Source: Alphaproteobacteria bacterium (GTDB lineage: Bacteria > Pseudomonadota > Alphaproteobacteria > Sneathiellales > Sneathiellaceae). Taken from it: 5,996 bases of DNA. Positions 1 to 5,996 of this stretch are shown piece by piece (within the stretch, counting starts at the first letter, position 1; every line of letters starts with the position of its first letter). Under the pieces are notes generated by a model that did no database searches, was not told the DNA's origin, and saw nothing but the letters and a program-made list of their open reading frames with translations. The position numbers and the translations under genes were made by a program. The stretch lies in contig SBHH01000328.1 of the NCBI GenBank assembly GCA_006226265.1, positions 1-5,996 on the forward strand, written 5' to 3'.

Positions 1-243
1 AAAACTCCCTGGGGGCCGGGGACGCATTTTCATCACATCGGCATTTATGCCTATCGCCGGGCGTCATTGAAGCGCTTTGTCGCCCTGCCGCCCGCGCCGC
101 TCGAGCTTCGTGAACGGCTTGAACAGCTCCGTGCCCTTGAAAACGGCATGCGCATTGATGCCGCCGTCGTTGACAGCGTGCCGCTCGGCGTCGATACTCC
201 CGAAGATCTGGCGCGCATCCGCCAGCTATTCGCCCGCAGATAA
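1..243 (+). CDS. kdsB: 3-deoxy-manno-octulosonate cytidylyltransferase (CMP-Kdo synthetase), C-terminal part
   Basis: This is the last 80 codons of a gene that begins left of the window, read in frame 1 and ending in TAA at 241-243. KdsB activates Kdo with CTP to CMP-Kdo in the cytoplasm, for lipid A-core assembly in Gram-negative bacteria. The visible part carries the family's C-terminal signature: the [10 protein letters not shown] stretch (residues 11-20 of the fragment), then a segment matching the usual [11 protein letters not shown] helix, and finally the [11 protein letters not shown] motif close to the end. Full-length members are about 245-260 residues, so roughly two thirds, including the nucleotide-binding N-terminus, is outside. 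The pheA start follows 18 bp after the stop with no terminator between, so the two are probably co-transcribed. Identification is from family knowledge of these motifs and is firm. Confidence 0.93.
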   Translation, partial: KTPWGPGTHFHHIGIYAYRRASLKRFVALPPAPLELRERLEQLRALENGMRIDAAVVDSVPLGVDTPEDLARIRQLFARR

Positions 244-261
244 GAAATTGGAAACTTGATC

Positions 262-1122
262 ATGCCAGAGATTGATCCGGAAAATCGTATTGCCTTTCAG
301 GGGGTTCCGGGGGCCTATGGCCATCTGTCCTGCCGCACCGTCTATCCGGATATGGAGGCGATGGCCTGCGATACCTTTGCCGATGCGCTGGCCGCCGTCC
401 GCAACAGCGAGGCGCAGTTCGCCATGATCCCGATTGAAAATTCGCTGGGCGGCAGGGTCGCCGATATCCATCATCTCTTACCGGATTCCGGTCTTTATAT
501 TATCGGGGAGCATTTCCAGCCGGTGCAGCATCAGTTACTCGGCGTGCCGGGAACCACTCTTTCCGACGTCAAGGCGGTGCATAGTCATGAGCAGGCGCTG
601 TCGCAATGCCGCGGCCTCATCCGTGATTTGAAGATCGAGCCGATCATACATGCAGATACGGCAGGCTCCGCCAAGATGATCGCCGAGATGGGCGACAAGA
701 CGCAGGCTTCCATTGCCTCGAGACTTGCTGGCGAGATTTATGGCCTCGACGTGCTCCGTGACCGGGTCGAGGACCGGATCGGCAATACGACCCGCTTCGT
801 GATCCTTTCGCGAAACCGCAAGACGCCCGATCCGAAAGAGCAAAGCTGCATGACCAGCTTCGTCTTTCAGGTGCGAAGCCAGCCCGCCGCGCTCTATAAG
901 GCGCTTGGCGGTTTTGCGACCAACGGCGTCAATGTGACCAAGCTCGAAAGCTACATCACCGACGCAAGCTTCGAGGCCGCGCAGTTCTATATCGATATCG
1001 AAGGGCATCCGGAAGAAGCGCATGTCGCACGCGCTATCGAAGAATTGCAGTTCTTCTCGGCCAAGTTGAAAGTATTAGGCGTCTATCCGAAAGACCGATA
1101 TCGCAGCCAGTATGCGTCATAA
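262..1122 (+). CDS. pheA: Prephenate dehydratase (monofunctional, with ACT domain)
   Basis: This enzyme converts prephenate to phenylpyruvate in phenylalanine synthesis. The 286-residue product has the usual two-part layout. The dehydratase domain (about 8-185) shows FQGVPGAYGHLS near the start, IPIENSLGG (56-64) and the TTRF motif (176-179), whose second Thr is the catalytic one in the family. The ACT regulatory domain (about 199-275) shows P-A-A-L-Y-K (208-213), the counterpart of the GALV Phe-binding loop, and L-E-S-Y (228-231), the counterpart of ESRP. There is no chorismate mutase domain, so unlike the enteric P-protein this is monofunctional, and chorismate mutase must be encoded elsewhere. 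I chose ATG 262 over TTG 256: a GGA at about 250-252 lies 9 nt before the ATG but far too close to the TTG. It probably forms an operon with kdsB. Feedback inhibition by phenylalanine is inferred from the ACT domain. Confidence 0.95.
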   Translation: MPEIDPENRIAFQGVPGAYGHLSCRTVYPDMEAMACDTFADALAAVRNSEAQFAMIPIENSLGGRVADIHHLLPDSGLYIIGEHFQPVQHQLLGVPGTTLSDVKAVHSHEQALSQCRGLIRDLKIEPIIHADTAGSAKMIAEMGDKTQASIASRLAGEIYGLDVLRDRVEDRIGNTTRFVILSRNRKTPDPKEQSCMTSFVFQVRSQPAALYKALGGFATNGVNVTKLESYITDASFEAAQFYIDIEGHPEEAHVARAIEELQFFSAKLKVLGVYPKDRYRSQYAS

Positions 1123-1128
1123 TTACGG

Positions 1129-1157
1129 TTGATTGGCGAGCCGTCGCGGACTATAAG
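1129..1157 (+). promoter_or_regulatory. Predicted sigma70-type promoter for the yhhQ gene
   Basis: TTGATT (1129-1134; 4 of 6 to TTGACA) and TATAAG (1152-1157; 5 of 6 to TATAAT) are separated by 17 bp. Transcription should start near 1164, giving a leader of about 55 nt before the ATG at 1220. It lies only 6 bp after the pheA stop, in a 97-bp gap where I see no convincing intrinsic terminator, so yhhQ may be read both from here and from kdsB-pheA. Prediction only. Confidence 0.55.
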
Positions 1158-1219
1158 CGCTGTCATATTTTTTCCGGCCGGCCCTTGGGTGACAGGCCCT
1201 TGTTTGGAATATTGCATTC

Positions 1220-1798
1220 ATGTTTGACAAATTAATGAAGGATTTGGCGGCGCTTGGCCATAAACAGAAAGTTTTTTTGTTGGCCGGGGTGCTGGCGATG
1301 GCGCTTGTCGTGACCGCCTCCAACATTCTGGTGGAAATCCCGCTCAATGATTGGTTCACTTGGGGCGCGCTCTCCTATCCGGTCGCCTTTCTGGTGACCG
1401 ATATTACGAACCGGACACTTGGGGTGCGCCGCGCGCGCTACGTGGTAATCGTAGGATTTTTCTTCGCGGTTATCCTGTCGCTTCTGTTCGCCAATCCGCG
1501 AATCGCCCTCGCCTCCGGTACGGCCTTTTTGACAGCCCAGCTTCTCGATATCCTGATTTTCGACCGGTTGCGGCGGCAGAGCTGGTGGAAAGCGCCGGTC
1601 GCTTCCTCCGTCATTGCCTCTTTTATTGACACGGTGATGTTCTTCAGTCTTGCCTTCGCCTTTACGGGTCTTCCCTGGGCAACCTGGGCGCTCGGTGACT
1701 ACGGGGCAAAGCTGATCATGGTGGCGGTCCTGATCCTGCCGTTCCGTGGCCTGATCCGGATTACAGATCCGCTGACCCTCGCGCCTGCCGCGCGCTAA
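1220..1798 (+). CDS. yhhQ: YhhQ/VUT family membrane protein, probable queuosine precursor transporter
   Basis: The 192-residue protein is strongly hydrophobic with about six predicted membrane spans: roughly 17-38, 46-62, 73-91, 95-114, 125-149 and 161-178. Family features visible are the A-S-N-I-L sequence at the end of span 1 (33-37), Y-P-V-A-F-L-V-T-D-I-T-N (53-64) in span 2 followed by G-V-R-R-A-R, and A-S-F-I-D-T (133-138) in span 5. These match the YhhQ (formerly DUF165, vitamin uptake transporter) family. The E. coli member imports queuosine precursors (preQ0/preQ1) for tRNA wobble modification; that role here is inferred by family. No queuosine synthesis genes lie in the window. A weak ribosome site, GGAA at 1206-1209, precedes the ATG by about 10 nt. 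The gene probably has its own promoter (1129-1157). It ends 10 bp from the stop of the convergent nudC. I see no preQ1 riboswitch in the leader. Confidence 0.86.
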   Translation: MFDKLMKDLAALGHKQKVFLLAGVLAMALVVTASNILVEIPLNDWFTWGALSYPVAFLVTDITNRTLGVRRARYVVIVGFFFAVILSLLFANPRIALASGTAFLTAQLLDILIFDRLRRQSWWKAPVASSVIASFIDTVMFFSLAFAFTGLPWATWALGDYGAKLIMVAVLILPFRGLIRITDPLTLAPAAR

Positions 1799-1808
1799 GA
1801 CAAAAGTT

Positions 1809-2732
1809 TTATTCGGCCTCGGCCCAGGCCTTCGCCAGTTGATGGGCGAGGGCCATGGGCGCCGCAATGCGAAAACCCGTCCCGTTATTCTCGCCTTTCA
1901 GCATCTGCCGCACCTGATCGCGATGGAACCAGCGCGCATCTTTCAGTTCGGTGTGATCGACGGTAATCTTGGTGCTGGTTGCCTCAGCAATACAGCCGAT
2001 CATCAGCGATGATGGATAGGGCCAGGGCTGGGAAGAATGATAGCGCACCTCGCCGGTCGTGATGCCTGTTTCCTCCAGCACTTCGCGGCGGACGGCCTGC
2101 TCGATCGTCTCGCCGGGCTCGATAAAGCCCGCAAGGCAGGAATAGAAATCGCCCGGAAAATTGATGCCTTGCCCCAGCAGGCATTCATCGCCCCGCGTGA
2201 CCATCATGATGGCGACCGGATCGGTTCGCGGAAAATGCATGGCATTGCAGTCTTCATTGCTGCAGCGGCGGGAATAGCCCATCTCCCGCGCGATCGTTTT
2301 CGATCCGCAGACGGCGCAGAAGCCATGCCGGTTATGCCAGTCGATCATCGAGCGGGCCTGCGCAAGCGCAGCTGATTCCCAGGGTTCCAGCTGCGGCGCG
2401 ATGGAGCGGACGTCGATGAACTTGCCCCAGTCCGGCGCTGGCGGCTGGCGCGGATTATCCATGGCCGAAACATCAATCGCGAAATGGCAGATATCGTCGG
2501 CAATCCCGAGGAAGACAAAGGCTGCGGTCGCGTCGATAAAGGGACGGACCTCCTCGCCCGAACGCCAGTCTATGGCGCCACCGGTTTTTAGGTCGATCAA
2601 GGCTTTTAACTGGTAGAGCGGCAGGAAACGGCTTGCCGAATCATTCAGCTTTTCCTGTAACCAGTCGGAATTGGAACGTAAATGTGAGGCGCGGTCGAAA
2701 CGACTACCGGTAAAAACGAGAGGCTGTGTCAT
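1809..2732 (-). CDS. nudC: NADH pyrophosphatase / NAD+ diphosphatase, Nudix family
   Basis: NudC cleaves NAD(H) to NMN(H) and AMP; the E. coli enzyme also removes NAD caps from RNA 5' ends. The 307-residue product has an N-terminal domain (about 1-130, starting MTQPLVFTGSRFDR), a four-cysteine zinc ribbon (C139, C142, C157, C162) and a Nudix hydrolase domain (about 168-290). The Nudix box is complete: G202, E208, R216-E217, E220-E221 and G223. It is followed by the subfamily-defining SQPWPYPSS motif (234-242; SQPWPxPxS), which points to NAD(H) specificity. The frame stays open upstream to 2855, but I start at ATG 2732 because alphaproteobacterial homologues begin with this same sequence, and the 41 extra residues are not family-like and run back to the edge of the SRP RNA promoter. 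No Shine-Dalgarno is visible before the ATG, whose upstream bases are pyrimidine-rich. It is divergent from ffs and convergent with yhhQ. Confidence 0.94.
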   Translation of the reverse strand: MTQPLVFTGSRFDRASHLRSNSDWLQEKLNDSASRFLPLYQLKALIDLKTGGAIDWRSGEEVRPFIDATAAFVFLGIADDICHFAIDVSAMDNPRQPPAPDWGKFIDVRSIAPQLEPWESAALAQARSMIDWHNRHGFCAVCGSKTIAREMGYSRRCSNEDCNAMHFPRTDPVAIMMVTRGDECLLGQGINFPGDFYSCLAGFIEPGETIEQAVRREVLEETGITTGEVRYHSSQPWPYPSSLMIGCIAEATSTKITVDHTELKDARWFHRDQVRQMLKGENNGTGFRIAAPMALAHQLAKAWAEAE

Positions 2733-2832
2733 GGGCGGAAGAGTGTCACATGTTTTTCTGAACTGCAATCGGCAAGCTGCAAAAATATGAACGATCGTTC
2801 CAGTTTGGGGCGGATTTTCTTCAAAAAAGGGC

Positions 2833-2861
2833 TTGCTTCTCCCCTCCATCTGCATGATATA
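2833..2861 (+). promoter_or_regulatory. Predicted promoter of the SRP RNA gene
   Basis: TTGCTT (2833-2838) and GATATA (2856-2861) are 17 bp apart, which would start transcription near 2868, just where the closing stem of the SRP RNA begins. A TATAGG at 2858-2863 is an alternative -10 with a longer spacer. Neither -10 is close to consensus, so the placement rests mainly on distance to the RNA. The site lies in the 135-bp divergent region between nudC and ffs. Confidence 0.45.
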
Positions 2862-2867
2862 GGCGGT

Positions 2868-2964
2868 GGAAGGCTGGCGGTGGGCGTGCCCCTCGCCAAC
2901 CCGGTCAGGTCCGGAAGGAAGCAGCCGTAACGAGTTTCGGCGCGGGTCATTGCCAGTCTTCTTA
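2868..2964 (+). ncRNA. ffs: Signal recognition particle RNA, small bacterial (4.5S) type
   Basis: The RNA pairs with Ffh to target ribosomes making membrane proteins. The universally conserved domain IV core is exact: GGTCAGGTCC, the GGAA tetraloop (2913-2916), then GGAAGCAGCC, spanning 2903-2926. This includes the symmetric and asymmetric internal loops that bind the Ffh M domain. The ends close as a long hairpin: GAAGGCTGGC (2869-2878) pairs with GCCAGTCTTC (2952-2961), with one G-U pair. The length of about 97 nt fits the small bacterial form, without an Alu domain. The exact ends are inferred from the closing stem and the promoter. The 3' side runs into a pyrimidine-rich stretch with TTTT at 2974-2977; the long closing stem followed by this tract may itself act as terminator. 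It lies upstream of dnaX, an order seen in many bacteria. Confidence 0.95.
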
Positions 2965-3015
2965 TTCTCCCTCTTTTAAAAATCGTTCCGTCTCGATCCG
3001 TCATGCGGTTGTCTG

Positions 3016-3044
3016 TTGTTATTTAGGGCGGCTCTGCATATGAT
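3016..3044 (+). promoter_or_regulatory. Predicted dnaX promoter, giving a leaderless or nearly leaderless mRNA
   Basis: TTGTTA (3016-3021; 4 of 6) and TATGAT (3039-3044; 5 of 6) have the ideal 17-bp spacer. A start site 7 nt beyond the -10 falls on base 3051, the A of the dnaX ATG. No usable Shine-Dalgarno precedes this ATG: the only purine run, GAGG at 3046-3049, sits 1 nt from it. Both facts agree with a leaderless transcript. Read-through from ffs remains possible. Confidence 0.55.
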
Positions 3045-3050
3045 CGAGGC

Positions 3051-4942
<1,892 letters not shown>

Positions 4943-4946
<4 letters not shown>

Positions 4947-5266
4947 AGAACCTTGGCAATCTGATGAAGCAGGCCAAAGAAATGCAGAGCCGCATGGTGG
5001 AGATGCAGCAGTCCCTCGAAAGTCATGAGGTGACGGGTGTTTCCGGCGGCGGCATGGTGTCCGTCACGCTGAACGGCAAGGGTGAGATGCGGAAGCTGAG
5101 CGTCGATCCTTCGCTTGTCGATCCGGAAGACAAGGAAGTGATGGAAGATCTGATTATCGCCGCCCATGCCGATGCCCGCGCCAAGGTCAATGCCTATTCC
5201 GCCGAAAAGATGAAGGAAATGACCGGCGGCCTGCAACTGCCGCCTGGCATGCAGATGCCCTTCTGA
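4943..5266 (+). CDS. ybaB: YbaB/EbfC family nucleoid-associated DNA-binding protein
   Basis: This is a small, 107-residue protein of the YbaB/EbfC family, whose members form dimers that bind DNA and coat the nucleoid. The N-terminal helix (about 1-30) has the family's MKNLGNLMKQAKEMQ start and is rich in Met, Gln and Lys. It is followed by the beta-strand region GVSGGGMVSVTLNGKGEM (32-49), then SVDPSLVDPEDKEVMEDLI (53-71) and a C-terminal helix ending in a Gly/Pro/Met-rich tail. The length is typical. Its ATG overlaps the dnaX stop (ATGA, 4943-4946), which suggests translational coupling, and GGAGA at 4929-4933 lies 9 nt upstream as ribosome site. Its position between dnaX and recR is the classic one and supports the call. 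The exact cellular role of the family remains partly open; a link to RecR and repair is inferred from gene order. Confidence 0.95.
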
Positions 5267-5287
5267 ACCGGGGCGGTTTAAAAGCCG

Positions 5288-5884
5288 ATGGCCCAGTCCG
5301 AAATTGACCGTCTTATCCAGCTCCTCTCGAAGCTGCCGGGGCTTGGGCCCCGCTCGGCCCGGCGCGCGACGCTCTATCTGATCAGCCGCAGGGAAAGCCT
5401 GCTGGCCCCGCTCGGGCAAGCCATGGCGGATGCCGCGGCCAACGTGAAGACCTGCGGAGTTTGCGGCAATCTCGATACTACGGACCCTTGCGCGATCTGC
5501 GGTGATAACAAGCGCGATGCCTCGCTCCTCTGCGTGGTGGAGGATGTCTCCGATCTCTGGGCGCTGGAGCGCTCGGCGGCCTTCGGCGGGCGCTATCATG
5601 TCTTGGGGGGCACCCTTTCGGCCCTCGACGGGATCGGCCCGGACGAGCTCAATATCGAAAGCCTGATCTCGCGGGTTGAGGCAGGCGGCATCTCGGAAGT
5701 GATCCTCGCCCTCAACGCGACGGTAGATGGTCAGACGACGGCGCATTATCTCTCCGACCGGCTGCTGGAGGCCGGGGTGCAGATCACCCGTCTTGCCCAT
5801 GGCGTGCCGGTGGGCGGGGAACTTGACTATCTCGATGACGGAACCCTGTCGGCGGCCCTGAAATCCCGCCGATCCATGGGCTGA
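5288..5884 (+). CDS. recR: Recombination mediator protein RecR
   Basis: RecR works with RecO (and RecF) to load RecA on single-stranded DNA coated by SSB, in gap repair. The 198-residue product has the standard length and layout. There is a helix-hairpin-helix near [11 protein letters not shown] (16-26), a zinc finger with C56, C59, C68 and C71, and a Toprim domain (about 79-172) starting [11 protein letters not shown] with the conserved acidic E85. The C-terminal Walker B-like motif is [12 protein letters not shown] (172-183). All key residues are present. It starts at ATG 5288, 21 bp after the ybaB stop, with only a G-rich stretch (5270-5276) as a weak ribosome site. It is the last gene of the dnaX operon. 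Its stop is 2 bp from the stop of a convergent gene, and a hairpin covers both. Confidence 0.97.
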   Translation: MAQSEIDRLIQLLSKLPGLGPRSARRATLYLISRRESLLAPLGQAMADAAANVKTCGVCGNLDTTDPCAICGDNKRDASLLCVVEDVSDLWALERSAAFGGRYHVLGGTLSALDGIGPDELNIESLISRVEAGGISEVILALNATVDGQTTAHYLSDRLLEAGVQITRLAHGVPVGGELDYLDDGTLSAALKSRRSMG

Positions 5885-5896
5885 GGTCAGCCCTGG
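5874..5896. terminator. Inverted repeat spanning both convergent stop codons, possible terminator
   Basis: GGGCTGA (5878-5884) and TCAGCCC (5887-5893) are perfect inverted copies. CCA (5874-5876) and TGG (5894-5896) extend the stem with one bulged T. The recR stop TGA forms the inner end of one arm, and the minus-strand stop is read from TCA in the other. On the + strand only CTTTCC follows, a weak T tract, and none follows on the minus strand. It may slow or end transcription or block read-through; the terminator role is inferred. Confidence 0.4.
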
Positions 5897-5996
5897 CTTT
5901 CCACCTGCCGGGGCGCTTCAGTGACCGGGGAGGAGAGAAGGTCCTCGTTATCTTCCTCACCCAGCTGCAAATCCTCGATCTTTTCGGCGCGGCTCA
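5887..5996 (-). CDS. C-terminal end of an unidentified protein (partial)
   Basis: On the minus strand a frame enters from the right edge and stops at 5887-5889 (TGA). It covers 36 full codons counting the stop, so 35 residues are visible. The peptide is hydrophilic and acidic: it begins S-R-A-E-K-I-E-D-L-Q-L and continues with an E-E-D-N-E-D cluster, ending P-R-Q-V-E-S-Q-G. This looks like a disordered C-terminal tail, and I do not recognise a family. The first incomplete codon at the edge ends in TG, so even a start there cannot be excluded. Support is the open frame to the edge, the neat convergent spacing with recR (2 bp) and the shared hairpin. No gene start is visible on the + strand in this stretch despite a purine-rich GGGGAGGAGAG at about 5927-5937. 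Confidence 0.5.
   Translation of the reverse strand, partial: SRAEKIEDLQLGEEDNEDLLSSPVTEAPRQVESQG

Noticed and set aside
256..261. TTG start for pheA two codons upstream.
   Set aside because: The purine-rich ribosome site is only about 3 nt from the TTG but about 9 nt from the ATG at 262.
946..954. PheA ACT domain has ESY in place of the classic ESRP phenylalanine-binding motif.
   Set aside because: From memory, LESY is a common form in alphaproteobacterial prephenate dehydratases, so it is a lineage trait and not evidence of lost feedback control.
1164..1219. preQ1 riboswitch in the leader of the queuosine precursor transporter.
   Set aside because: I could not find the short pseudoknot pattern with its A-rich tail known from preQ1 riboswitches; the leader is instead G+C-rich with a simple repeat.
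1815..1830. GGCCT/AGGCC hairpin at the yhhQ-nudC junction as a terminator.
   Set aside because: The stem is only 5 bp, lies inside the nudC coding end, and is not followed by a clear T tract on either strand.
2733..2855. N-terminal extension of nudC by 41 residues.
   Set aside because: The frame is open, but NudC homologues start at the MTQPLVFTGS position, the extra peptide looks random, and the region holds the divergent promoters.

Overview
The window looks like an ordinary chromosomal segment of an alphaproteobacterium. Four things point there: the KdsB-PheA pair, the short alphaproteobacterial-type SRP RNA, the NudC N-terminus (FTGSRFDRASHLR), and G+C-rich codon use. I cannot place it below class level. 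There is no sign of mobile elements, tRNAs, rRNAs or CRISPR arrays.

Left part (1-1798, + strand): the 3' end of kdsB (Kdo activation for lipopolysaccharide) is followed 18 bp later by pheA (prephenate dehydratase). After a 97-bp gap with a good sigma70-type promoter comes a YhhQ-family membrane protein, the likely queuosine precursor importer. Middle (1809-2732, - strand): nudC, an NAD+/NADH pyrophosphatase, runs convergent to yhhQ with 10 bp between the stops. Its start is separated from the SRP RNA by a 135-bp divergent region.

Right part (2868-5884, + strand): SRP 4.5S-type RNA gene, dnaX (clamp loader tau), ybaB/ebfC and recR, in the order known from many bacteria. dnaX and ybaB overlap in ATGA, and recR follows after 21 bp, so these three form an operon for replication and recombinational repair. 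A gene of unknown identity enters from the right edge on the minus strand. Its stop codon lies 2 bp from that of recR, and both stops sit in one inverted repeat.

The most interesting signals are inside and just before dnaX. (1) A perfect Shine-Dalgarno sequence, AGGAGG, lies 4 nt before an A AAA AAA heptamer in the exact phase for -1 ribosomal frameshifting. It is placed just before the C-terminal polymerase-binding domain, so frameshifting would yield a short gamma-like DnaX. (2) A near-consensus promoter is placed so that transcription should begin at or within a base or two of the dnaX ATG, suggesting a leaderless mRNA. I see no wholly new system; these are candidate regulatory features in known genes.
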